Shown piece by piece: positions 6,422 through 13,413 of a DNA stretch of 13,413 nucleotides (its first letter is position 1; every line of letters begins with the position of its first letter). The translations under genes and the position numbers were made by a program. Location: contig CAJKKX010000019.1 of NCBI GenBank assembly GCA_905200565.1, forward strand, positions 1-13,413, written 5' to 3'. The stretch is from an uncultured Lachnospiraceae bacterium (GTDB lineage Bacteria > Bacillota_A > Clostridia > Lachnospirales > Lachnospiraceae). The notes beneath the pieces were generated by a model. That model saw only the letters and a program-made list of their open reading frames with translations. It was not told where the DNA came from and searched no databases.

Positions 6422-7299
6422 CACAAAATAATCGCATCTGTTTTCCCCTTCGTACGAAGGACAAAACGAACAAGCTCCTCAGCCGAGGACGCAGGCGCAT
6501 ACTTCCCCGGAAGCCCCGGAAGCAGCCATGCCGGGATTCCCATTTCCTCAGCCGCCTCAAAGTCCACGCCCCCCGGCGCGGACGCTACATCCAGAATACA
6601 GGCTTCCGGTTTTACACACGCCAGCAGCTTTCTTTCCAGAACCACGGCCGGGATTGTATTAAAGATAAAATCAAATTCCGGCAAAGCCTTTGCAAGCCCG
6701 GAAAAATCCATCGCCCCTTCCGTAAAGACCGCCGCCTTCGCAAGCTGCGCAGGATTCCTTACGCACACCTGCACATGGGCGTTCATCCCTTTTAAAAGAG
6801 CTGCCAGCGTCTGTGCGCATTTCCCATATCCCAGAACCAAGCACCTGCTTCCATGAAGATTTCCAGGACTTTTGCTGATTGCTTCCGCCACGGCTCCCTC
6901 CGCCGTAGCAATGGTATTAAAAAAGGTAATTTCCTCCTGCTCCATAAAATCAATGACCTCGACGCCTTTTTCTCCGGCAGCCTGTGAAAAAGCCGCAGGG
7001 ATACACCCCGCAAAAAAACGCTGGCCTTCTTTCAGAGCATCCAGCAATTCCATAAGCGGAAACGGAGGATTTCCGCTTTTCTGGTTCAGATAAATCCTGT
7101 CAGACGACAAGGGAACCGGCGCGATAACGGTTCCGGCGCTGCGCACAGCTTCCTGCACTGTTCGCCGCTCCCCTTCCTCCCCGGAAACACAAAGAAGGGA
7201 ACCGCAGACGCTGTATCCCTTTTTTTCCAGTTCCCGTGCCATATATACCTGCCGCATGTCTCCGCCAATCACGGCAAAATCACAAATTTTCTGGTTCAT
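6421..7299 (-). CDS. dpaA: Dipicolinate synthase subunit A
   Basis: The product has 292 residues with two Rossmann-like regions: IGGDMRQVYMARELEKKGY near the N-terminus (11-29), then a nucleotide-binding LVLGYGKCAQTLA (154-166) after the conserved NTIATAEGAV (128-137). This is the layout of SpoVFA/DpaA, the NAD(P)-dependent dehydrogenase half of dipicolinate synthase. The start is probably the ATG at 7299. An upstream TTG at 7308 lies only 3 bases from the AGGAGG, too close, whereas the ATG is 12 bases away. It is the first gene of dpaA-dpaB-asnB, behind a sigma-K-like promoter. Its presence shows that the organism is, or recently was, an endospore former. Confidence 0.95.
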   Translation of the reverse strand: MNQKICDFAVIGGDMRQVYMARELEKKGYSVCGSLLCVSGEEGERRTVQEAVRSAGTVIAPVPLSSDRIYLNQKSGNPPFPLMELLDALKEGQRFFAGCIPAAFSQAAGEKGVEVIDFMEQEEITFFNTIATAEGAVAEAISKSPGNLHGSRCLVLGYGKCAQTLAALLKGMNAHVQVCVRNPAQLAKAAVFTEGAMDFSGLAKALPEFDFIFNTIPAVVLERKLLACVKPEACILDVASAPGGVDFEAAEEMGIPAWLLPGLPGKYAPASSAEELVRFVLRTKGKTDAIIL

Positions 7300-7311
7300 A
7301 TTTTCCAAACA

Positions 7312-7317
7312 CCTCCT
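7312..7317 (-). promoter_or_regulatory. Ribosome binding site that decides the dpaA start
   Basis: AGGAGG, 12 bases from the ATG at 7299 and only 3 from a TTG at 7308. The ATG is the better start, although the spacing is a little long. Confidence 0.65.
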
Positions 7318-7375
7318 GCGGACAGTCTTTTCCTGCCTTCTTCCTTTCCGGCAGACAAATGTTTCTGAACTGTTA

Positions 7376-7403
7376 TACTATATGTGAAACATGTATGGAT
7401 GGT
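7376..7403 (-). promoter_or_regulatory. Sigma-K-like promoter of dpaA-dpaB-asnB
   Basis: On the minus strand ACC (7403-7401) is followed after 16 bases by CATATAGTA (7384-7376), which fits the known sigma-K pattern (AC at -35, CATAnnnTA at -10). No TTGACA-type promoter is seen in this gap. B. subtilis spoVF is a mother-cell sigma-K operon, so the match agrees with gene content. Sigma-E has a similar -10 and is the main alternative. Transcription would start near 7370. Confidence 0.65.
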
Positions 7404-7443
7404 GAATCCTCTGGCAGATTTTATGGAAGGAGAAATTTCCACA

Positions 7444-7478
7444 CTAAAAAAGACCGCCTTTTCAGCGGTCTTTTTTAG
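7444..7478 (-). terminator. Terminator after the crr-nagE operon
   Basis: A perfect 14-bp inverted repeat (CTAAAAAAGACCGC with its complement) with a 7-base loop and six T in the 3' arm, 23 bases after the nagE stop codon. It is symmetrical and could act in both directions, but only the minus strand has a gene ending here. Confidence 0.93.
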
Positions 7479-7501
7479 AAAAAGGGATGTTGTATTTTCA
7501 A

Positions 7502-8968
7502 TTATTTAGCTAATTTCTTAAATTCGTCAGCTACGAACTGTACCTGTGTACCGATTACAACCTGAACGGCTGTCTTGCTCGGTCTGATAACGCCTCTGAC
7601 GCCTGCGGATTTGATCTTCTTCTCGTTTACCTTTGTGTAATCCTTGATTTCAAGACGAAGTCTTGTTACACAGTTATCGATAGAAGTGAGGTTCTCTTTA
7701 CCGCCAACACCCTCAAGGATGATGCGTGCTACGTCAGTAAAGTTATCGTTTTTCAGAACAGCTTTCATCTCGTCCTCTTCGTCATCTTCTCTACCTGGGG
7801 TCTTCAGGTCGAATTTGATGATAGCGAAACGGAATACTAAGTAGAATACTACGAATGCTGCGATACCCAGAGGGATAATCAGCCATGTCTTAGCTGCTGC
7901 CGGAAGAGATGCTGAGAACAGCAGGTCGGTAGCGCCAGCGGAGAAGCTGAATCCTGCACGGAATCCAAGAGCTACCGTGATGATAGTAAAGATTCCGTAT
8001 AACAGAGAGTAAATTAAGTACAGAACAGGAGCCAGGAACATGAATCCGAACTCGAACGGCTCTGTAACACCACATACGAATGCGCAGACAGCAGCGGAAG
8101 CTACCAGACCGATCGCAACTTTCTTCTTGTTATCCTTTGCACACTGAACCATAGCCAGCGCTGCACCTGGGATACCAAACATCATACATGGGAAGAAACC
8201 GGACATGTACATACCAAGCGACCATGTAACATCTGCGCTTGTCTCTCCAGCCCAGAAGTGAGTCAGATCGCCAAGACCGATGGTCGGGAACCAGAAGATG
8301 TTGTTCAGTGCGTGGTGCATACCGATCGGGATTAACAGACGGTTCAGGAATGCGTAGATACCTGCACCAACAGTTCCCATACCAACGATACCGTTACCGA
8401 TTGCTACCAGTAAGCCGAAGATCAGCGGCCATACAAACAGCAGGATAACAGAAGCTACGATAGAAACAACTGCGGCAACGATTGCCACGCAGCGTTTTCC
8501 GCTGAAGAATGCCAGCCAGTCAGGAAGCCTCGTGGATTTGAATTTGTTGTAGCATGTAGCGCCGATGATACCGCAAAGGATACCGATGAACTGGTTACCA
8601 GCAACTTTCTGGAAAGCAATAAACTTCTCTGTTCCTTCTTCCAGAGTCATGAAGGTTCCAACTGTTCCAGGAGCCAGAAGGTTCTGGATCATCAGCCAGG
8701 AAACCAGAGCTGCCAGAGCGCCAACGCCGTCATTGTCATCTGACATACCAATACCAACACCTACTACAAACAGGATTGCCATGTTATCAATTAACGCGCC
8801 GCCAGCTTTTACAAGCAGGAAACCGATGATGTTCGCAATACCAACAACATCTCCACCCTGCATAGTGGACGGACAGAGCAGGTATCCGATACCCATCAGA
8901 ATACCACAAATCGGAAGGGTTGCTACTGGAAGCATCAACGCCTTACCAAGTTTCTGTAAATACTTCAT
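7502..8968 (-). CDS. nagE: PTS N-acetylglucosamine/glucose-family permease, IICB
   Basis: The product is a 488-residue membrane protein. The IIC channel domain fills about residues 1-385, with HHALNNIFWF, the MSGFFPCMMFGIPGAALAM block, GVTEPFEF and FSFSAGATD. An acidic linker after KTPGRED leads to a IIB domain (about 405-488) with the phosphorylated Cys433 in NCVTRLRL. The blocks are closer to E. coli NagE than to PtsG, so N-acetylglucosamine is the best guess; glucose or glucosamine cannot be excluded. There is no fused IIA, and the separate IIA gene lies 83 bases upstream. A ribosome binding site (AAAGGAG) precedes the ATG. The codon set looks more uniform than in neighbouring genes (GGT, GTA, GCA), as in a highly expressed gene. 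Confidence 0.93.
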   Translation of the reverse strand: MKYLQKLGKALMLPVATLPICGILMGIGYLLCPSTMQGGDVVGIANIIGFLLVKAGGALIDNMAILFVVGVGIGMSDDNDGVGALAALVSWLMIQNLLAPGTVGTFMTLEEGTEKFIAFQKVAGNQFIGILCGIIGATCYNKFKSTRLPDWLAFFSGKRCVAIVAAVVSIVASVILLFVWPLIFGLLVAIGNGIVGMGTVGAGIYAFLNRLLIPIGMHHALNNIFWFPTIGLGDLTHFWAGETSADVTWSLGMYMSGFFPCMMFGIPGAALAMVQCAKDNKKKVAIGLVASAAVCAFVCGVTEPFEFGFMFLAPVLYLIYSLLYGIFTIITVALGFRAGFSFSAGATDLLFSASLPAAAKTWLIIPLGIAAFVVFYLVFRFAIIKFDLKTPGREDDEEDEMKAVLKNDNFTDVARIILEGVGGKENLTSIDNCVTRLRLEIKDYTKVNEKKIKSAGVRGVIRPSKTAVQVVIGTQVQFVADEFKKLAK

Positions 8969-9051
8969 AGAAATTTCTCCTTTCCTTACTTTATCCCTTT
9001 TTTCTATTTTAATATCTGAACCACGCAGACCATAAAATACTGCTCAAAGTG

Positions 9052-9629
<578 letters not shown>

Positions 9630-9640
9630 AATTCTTTCTT

Positions 9641-9669
9641 ATTGTACCAATAATTTCGCCTAAGGTCAA
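9641..9669 (-). promoter_or_regulatory. Promoter of crr-nagE
   Basis: Minus strand TTGACC (9669-9664), 17-base spacer, TACAAT (9646-9641), start near 9634. Directly upstream are three A-tracts at 9674-9680, 9684-9689 and 9695-9700, about one helical turn apart, at roughly -40 to -66. This is the position of an UP element or bent DNA. Confidence 0.85.
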
Positions 9670-9705
9670 CTCATTTTTTTATATTTTTTATACATTTTTT
9701 ATAAA

Positions 9706-10308
9706 TCAGCACATACTCTTTACTTTTTCGATAAAAGCTCTCACCTTTCCGCTTTCCTTGCCGTTTTCCCCTTCTACCCCTGTGCTGACGTCTACGACGT
9801 CCGGATGGAAGATGTCGATAGCTTCCCTGACGTTCCCCTCATTCAGTCCCCCTGCCAGCACCAGCATCCGTCCGCCTTGCCCAAAATACCTCATTTTTTC
9901 CCAGTCAAACGCTTTGCCGGAGCCAGGTGTGCTTCCATCCAGCACACAGGCCGTGATCTTCTCGCTTTCCTCCTGTAAAATAACAGGATCTGTCACATTA
10001 TATGCCCGCCAGACCGGGATCATGATTTTCCCCAGAAGTTCTTCTGAAAGTTCCCCATGTATCTGAACGGCGTTAAAATCCATCTGCTCGATCAGACGTA
10101 TCTGCTCCAGTGTCGGGGAAACTACCACAGCGACCCTTTGTATCTTCCGGTCCAGATACCTGAGCACCTGCCATGCGTTCTGTACGCTGTTATTCCTTCT
10201 GCTCTTTTCATAAAACATGACAAACCCTGCATAATCCGCACCGTACCTGTTCAGCATCCGTGCCTCCTCCGGTTTCGTTAGTCCGCAGATTTTTACCTTT
10301 GTTTCCAT
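9706..10308 (-). CDS. trpF: Phosphoribosylanthranilate isomerase
   Basis: The product is a 200-residue (beta/alpha)8 protein. Family motifs are KICGLT with catalytic Cys8, GADYAGFVMF (23-32), KSRRN (35-39), VQIHGE (81-86), the LDGS catalytic aspartate Asp124, LAGGLNEGNV (151-160) and DVSTGVE (173-179). It isomerises phosphoribosylanthranilate in tryptophan synthesis. I place the start at 10308, where AAGGTG lies 5 bases upstream; an ATG at 10323 has no properly spaced site. It follows the HAD gene by 18 bases and is in its operon; no other trp gene is nearby. No hairpin terminator is seen after it, so transcripts may read on toward crr. Confidence 0.9.
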   Translation of the reverse strand: METKVKICGLTKPEEARMLNRYGADYAGFVMFYEKSRRNNSVQNAWQVLRYLDRKIQRVAVVVSPTLEQIRLIEQMDFNAVQIHGELSEELLGKIMIPVWRAYNVTDPVILQEESEKITACVLDGSTPGSGKAFDWEKMRYFGQGGRMLVLAGGLNEGNVREAIDIFHPDVVDVSTGVEGENGKESGKVRAFIEKVKSMC

Positions 10309-10313
10309 CGTTA

Positions 10314-10319
10314 CACCTT
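10314..10319 (-). promoter_or_regulatory. Ribosome binding site that decides the trpF start
   Basis: AAGGTG, 5 bases before the ATG at 10308. The ATG at 10323 is abutted by GAGG with no spacing and is unlikely to be used. Confidence 0.65.
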
Positions 10320-10326
10320 CCATCCT

Positions 10327-11115
10327 CTAAATTAATCCCAGGCGCCTGCATCCATTCCAGATGCCATCCTCCGTCAAAGAAGTTGTCACATAATCGGCTG
10401 CCTCTTTAATCACAGCAGAACCATTTCCCATTGCGACCCCAATCCCCGCCGTGCGGATCATCCCCAGGTCGTTTACGCTGTCCCCAAAAGCAATAGTATC
10501 CGAAAGCTCCGTTCCCAGCAGCTCGCAGACCTTCTTCATCCCGGTGCCCTTATCATACCCTTTCGGCACAAATTCCACTACCTCCGGATTGTGAATCATA
10601 AAATCATAATGCTCTTTCATGGCTTCAAAGCATCCTTCCCTATCCGCATGGTCTGTGGCACAGGAAAGCTTCGAAACCTCCCATTTTCCCCATTCCCCCG
10701 AAATCGTCCGCAGCCTTTCCGCCGCATCTGCTCTCAGTTTCTTTCCAAAATAATCGTCTCCGAATTCTTCATTATCCATATAAAGGTATTCCCTGCCTTC
10801 CAGAATCGGACGAAATCCGAAACGGCGCACCGTATGGATCGTATCTTCTACCAGCTTATTGTCGATTCTGTGATAAAAAACGGTTTCCTCCCCATATTCG
10901 ATCATGGTTCCGCAGCCGGATACAATACCGTCAAAACCAATCTCCAGCAATTTCGGGTTTCGAATATACCCTCTGCTGCGCCCGCTGCATAAAAAAGCCA
11001 GATTCCCGTTCTCCTTTAAAGTATGGATCGCCCGAACCGTACTTGGAGGAATTTCATTCCTCTGATTCCATATCGTGCCGTCAATATCAAAAAAAACAAT
11101 CTTTTTCTTCTGCAT
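10327..11115 (-). CDS. Cof-type HAD-IIB phosphatase
   Basis: The product is a 262-residue soluble haloacid-dehalogenase hydrolase. Motif I is DIDGT (10-14, nucleophile Asp10), motif II CSGR (43-46), motif III Lys189 in GYDKGTGM and motif IV GDSVND (211-216). The large insert between motifs II and III is the C2B cap of the Cof family, which dephosphorylates sugar phosphates, flavin nucleotides and similar small molecules. The substrate cannot be told from sequence. A ribosome binding site (GGGGTG) lies 5 bases before the ATG. It is the first gene of a unit with trpF. Confidence 0.9.
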   Translation of the reverse strand: MQKKKIVFFDIDGTIWNQRNEIPPSTVRAIHTLKENGNLAFLCSGRSRGYIRNPKLLEIGFDGIVSGCGTMIEYGEETVFYHRIDNKLVEDTIHTVRRFGFRPILEGREYLYMDNEEFGDDYFGKKLRADAAERLRTISGEWGKWEVSKLSCATDHADREGCFEAMKEHYDFMIHNPEVVEFVPKGYDKGTGMKKVCELLGTELSDTIAFGDSVNDLGMIRTAGIGVAMGNGSAVIKEAADYVTTSLTEDGIWNGCRRLGLI

Positions 11116-11146
11116 ATTCTCACCCCTGATTCCTGAATGTCGTTTT

Positions 11147-11175
11147 ATTCTATCATTTCTGTCTCACAGGGTCAA
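11147..11175 (-). promoter_or_regulatory. Promoter of the HAD-trpF unit
   Basis: Minus strand TTGACC (11175-11170), 17-base spacer, TAGAAT (11152-11147); transcription would start near 11140, about 25 bases before the ATG. It is divergent from the promoter at 11221-11249, the two -35 boxes being 45 bases apart. Confidence 0.8.
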
Positions 11176-11220
11176 CCTTTGCCTCCTTTGTTTCTGCTCC
11201 AAACTTTATCCACAAAAGAT

Positions 11221-11249
11221 TTGACAAATCTTTCTTCTTACGGTATAAT
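11221..11249 (+). promoter_or_regulatory. Consensus sigma-A promoter of the DRE-TIM aldolase-like gene
   Basis: TTGACA (11221-11226), 17-base spacer, TATAAT (11244-11249), a perfect match in both hexamers; start near 11256, leader about 68 bases. Confidence 0.93.
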
Positions 11250-11264
11250 CACTTACATCTTTTG

Positions 11265-11294
11265 TTTAAACTTTTAAAGTTTAAAGCGTTAAAG
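11265..11294 (+). repeat. 21-bp palindrome plus TTAAAG repeats, candidate operator
   Basis: TTTAAACTTT (11265-11274), one central T, then AAAGTTTAAA (11276-11285) form a perfect palindrome starting about 9 bases after the predicted transcription start. TTAAAG also occurs as direct copies at 11274, 11281 and 11289. With a one-base centre and only A/T-rich pairs it is a poor RNA hairpin, so binding by a dimeric repressor is the more natural reading. The regulator is unknown. Confidence 0.55.
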
Positions 11295-11323
11295 TAATGT
11301 TTTTGTAAAGGAGACACGGTATT

Positions 11324-12298
11324 ATGAAAGAAATATCAAAACTGATGAATTTTCGCCCTGAAATCAAAGTCGTAGACGCCACCCTTCGGGACGGGGGACT
11401 TGTAAACGACTTTTATTTTTCTGAAAAATTTGTCCAGGACCTGTATCTGGCGAATTTAAGAGCCGGCGTGGACTATATGGAGTTTGGCTATAAAGCATCC
11501 CGTGAAATGTTCGACGAATCCAAATTCGGAAAATGGAAATTCTGCAAGGACGAGGACATCCGTTCCGTCGTAGGCGACAACAATACCGACCTGAAAATTG
11601 CGGTTATGGCAGACGTGGGACGCTGCGATTACAAGAAGGATATTACAGACCGCGCCAACAGCCCCATCGACCTGATCCGCGTCGCTACTTACATCAATAC
11701 GATTCCTGCCGCCATTGACATGATTGAGGACGCCCATGCGAAGGGATACGAGACCACCTGCAATATCATGGCGCTCTCCAATGCCCGCGAACAGGATCTG
11801 GAAGTAGCTCTGCACCTTCTCGGCCAGAGCAGCGTTGACGTCATCTATATCGTGGACAGCTACGGCTCCTTCTACCCGGAACAGATCGCCCGCACCGCCA
11901 AGTCATTTTTGGACGTCTGCGGACAGTACGGAAAAGAGGTCGGCGTCCACACGCACAATAACCAGCAGCTCGCTTTCGCCAACACCATCGAAGTTACCGG
12001 AGACGGCGTAAACTTCCTGGACGCTACCTATAACGGCATGGGCCGCGGCTGCGGAAACTGTATGATGGAGCTTCTGCTCGGTTTCCTGAAAAATCCGAAA
12101 TACAACCTTTATCCGGTCATTCAGTTTATCGAAAAGCACATGACCAGGCTGAAAGAGGAAGGCGTGATCTGGGGCTATGATTTCCCGTATATGCTGACCG
12201 GAATCCTCGACCAGCACCCCCGCTCCGCTATCCAGTTTATGAAAAACGGACGCAAGGATTATACAGAATTTTACAAGGAACTGCTTGACAGAGACTAA
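11324..12298 (+). CDS. DRE-TIM metallolyase / aldolase catalytic domain protein
   Basis: The product is a 324-residue TIM-barrel protein of the HMG-CoA lyase-like superfamily. It has VVDATLRDGG (16-25) with the catalytic Arg22-Asp23 pair, and GVHTHNN (207-213) with the metal-binding His209-x-His211. GMGRGCGNCMMELLLG near residue 240 matches the conserved G-x-G-x-x-x-G-N segment. The barrel resembles 4-hydroxy-2-oxovalerate aldolase (DmpG/MhpE), but there is no partner aldehyde dehydrogenase and no sign of the C-terminal communication domain. The reaction is therefore probably a divalent-metal aldol or Claisen-type cleavage or condensation of unknown substrate. AGGAG lies 10 bases before the ATG. 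It is the only plus-strand gene and is single, with a consensus promoter and an adjacent palindrome. Confidence 0.88.
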   Translation: MKEISKLMNFRPEIKVVDATLRDGGLVNDFYFSEKFVQDLYLANLRAGVDYMEFGYKASREMFDESKFGKWKFCKDEDIRSVVGDNNTDLKIAVMADVGRCDYKKDITDRANSPIDLIRVATYINTIPAAIDMIEDAHAKGYETTCNIMALSNAREQDLEVALHLLGQSSVDVIYIVDSYGSFYPEQIARTAKSFLDVCGQYGKEVGVHTHNNQQLAFANTIEVTGDGVNFLDATYNGMGRGCGNCMMELLLGFLKNPKYNLYPVIQFIEKHMTRLKEEGVIWGYDFPYMLTGILDQHPRSAIQFMKNGRKDYTEFYKELLDRD

Positions 12299-12304
12299 AG
12301 CGCA

Positions 12305-12326
12305 GGGGGCTGATACATCAGCCCCC
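12305..12326. terminator. Shared hairpin between convergent genes
   Basis: GGGGGCTGA and TCAGCCCCC form a 9-bp GC-rich stem with a 4-base loop, 6 bases after the stop codon of the aldolase-like gene and just beyond the end of rarA. T-tracts are weak on both sides (TCCTCTTATT on plus, TGCGCTTTAG on minus). It probably serves both genes. Confidence 0.75.
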
Positions 12327-12331
12327 TCCTC

Positions 12332-13413
12332 TTATTCCCGCACCCATTTCAGATATGCGGCGATCTCCTTTTCATATCCATTTTCACCAGGTTCATAGAA
12401 TTTCACATCCCCCAGCTCCTCCGGAAGATACCTCTGCTTTGAGAAATGCTTCGGAAAGTCATGGGCATACTCATATCCCAGCCCATGCCCCAGCTTTTCG
12501 GCTCCCCGGTAATGAGAATCCTTCAGATGTACCGGAACGGTTGCCTTCTGCCGCTTCACAGACTCCATCGCCGCAAAGATGGCGTTCGTACAGGAATTGC
12601 TTTTTGGCGCCGACGCTACATAAACCGCCGCCTGCGCCAGAATCAACTGCGCCTCCGGCATCCCGACACGCTCCGCTGCCTGTGCCGCCGCCACCGCTAC
12701 CTGCAATGCCTGCGGGTCGGCATTTCCCACATCCTCAGAAGCGCAGATCATAATTCGTCTGGCGATAAACGTCACGCTCTCTCCCGCATACAGCATCCGG
12801 GCCAGATAGTATACGGCGGCGTCCGGATCGGAGCCACGCATACTTTTAATAAAAGCGGAAATCGTATCATAATGGTTATCCCCTGTTTTATCGTAGCGCA
12901 CCACACGTTTCTGAATACATTCCGAAACTGCCTTAAGCGTCAGATGAATCTTTCCATCCGCACTCCGTCCCGTCGTCAGGACTCCCAGCTCAATCGCATT
13001 TAGCGCCGCCCTCGCATCCCCTCCTGCCATATCTGCCAGAAATTCCTCCGCTTCCTCGTCAATCACCGCATCGTAAGCGCCCATGCCCCGCTCTTTATCA
13101 TAAACGGCACGTTCGATCAGCGTGCGGACGTCCTGTTTCTCCAGAGGTTTCAGCTCAAAGATGACAGACCGGGAAAGCAAAGCCCCGTTCACCTCAAAGT
13201 AGGGATTTTCTGTCGTAGCCCCGATCAGAATGAGCGTCCCGTCCTCCACAAAGGGGAGCAGATAATCCTGCTGCCCCTTGTTGAAACGGTGAATCTCATC
13301 CACAAAGAGGATCGTGCGTTTTCCGTACATCCCCAGGCAGTCCTTTGCCGCCTTCACTACCTCTTCCATATCCTTCTTTCCGGCAACTGTCGCATTGATC
13401 TGTGTAAATTCTG
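12332..13413 (-). CDS. rarA: Replication-associated recombination protein A (RarA/MgsA), 5'-truncated by the window edge
   Basis: About 359 C-terminal residues are visible, the frame continuing past the first in-window ATG (13369) to FTQINATVAGKKD at the edge. The AAA+ module shows Walker B LFVDEIHRFNKGQQD, sensor IGATTENP and the arginine-finger segment LLSRS. The helical and tetramerisation C-terminal parts follow, including DPDAAVYYLARM, EDVGNADP and APKSN, and the protein ends in YLKWVRE. Walker A lies outside the window. RarA is a clamp-loader-like ATPase that acts at stalled replication forks. It is convergent with the aldolase-like gene. The family call is firm; length is as expected for a protein of about 430-440 residues. 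Confidence 0.95.
   Translation of the reverse strand, partial: EFTQINATVAGKKDMEEVVKAAKDCLGMYGKRTILFVDEIHRFNKGQQDYLLPFVEDGTLILIGATTENPYFEVNGALLSRSVIFELKPLEKQDVRTLIERAVYDKERGMGAYDAVIDEEAEEFLADMAGGDARAALNAIELGVLTTGRSADGKIHLTLKAVSECIQKRVVRYDKTGDNHYDTISAFIKSMRGSDPDAAVYYLARMLYAGESVTFIARRIMICASEDVGNADPQALQVAVAAAQAAERVGMPEAQLILAQAAVYVASAPKSNSCTNAIFAAMESVKRQKATVPVHLKDSHYRGAEKLGHGLGYEYAHDFPKHFSKQRYLPEELGDVKFYEPGENGYEKEIAAYLKWVRE

Noticed and set aside
11265..11285. The 21-bp palindrome as an RNA terminator or riboswitch stem
   Set aside because: The centre is one base, so an RNA hairpin would lose several pairs to the loop, the rest are weak A-U pairs, and no U-tract or conserved aptamer follows.
12355..13003. 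Plus-strand open frames opposite rarA
   Set aside because: Pro/His/Arg-rich antisense translations of a conserved AAA+ gene; no independent support.

Overview
The window looks like chromosomal DNA of a spore-forming, anaerobic member of the Clostridia, most likely a gut Lachnospiraceae. The evidence is a pyruvate:ferredoxin oxidoreductase start at the left edge, dipicolinate synthase genes dpaAB (dipicolinate is found only in endospores), PTS sugar uptake, strong AGGAGG-type ribosome binding sites and TTGACA-17-TATAAT promoters. Nearly all genes lie on the minus strand; the one clear exception is the DRE-TIM aldolase-like gene at 11324-12298. No rRNA, tRNA, CRISPR array, IS element or prophage is visible.

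Layout from left to right. (1) 1-105: first 35 codons of nifJ/por. (2) 330-1417: a biotin-uptake unit, bioY, with an overlapping downstream DUF1284 cysteine-rich gene. Its promoter is near-perfect and flanked by two BirA-type operators with the same 15-bp spacing. (3) 1452-3807: an AT-rich island with an AAA ATPase (RloA/AbiLi type) and an RloB/AbiLii-type protein, translationally coupled, with their own promoter. A broken, frameshifted gene remnant lies just upstream. This is the accessory, probably anti-phage, part of the window. (4) 3849-7403: a sporulation unit, dpaA-dpaB-asnB, behind a sigma-K-like promoter and ended by a hairpin. (5) 7444-9700: a PTS operon of glucose-type IIA plus NagE-like IICB. 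It has a strong promoter with helically phased A-tracts and a leader terminator that carries a partial RAT-like antiterminator site. (6) 9706-11175: a HAD phosphatase and a stand-alone trpF in one operon. (7) 11221-12298: the DRE-TIM aldolase-like gene with a consensus promoter and a 21-bp palindrome just after the start of transcription. (8) 12332-13413: rarA, cut at the right edge so that its N-terminus is missing.

The regulatory architecture is unusually legible. At two places (nifJ and bioY) the 3' arm of the preceding terminator-like hairpin contains the -35 box of the next promoter. At bioY that same inverted repeat is also a BirA operator. The accessory candidate for a distinct system is the rloA-rloB pair. 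It matches the known two-gene AbiL arrangement, so it is a divergent example of a described class rather than something wholly new. All functional calls are from reading the sequence; no database search was run.
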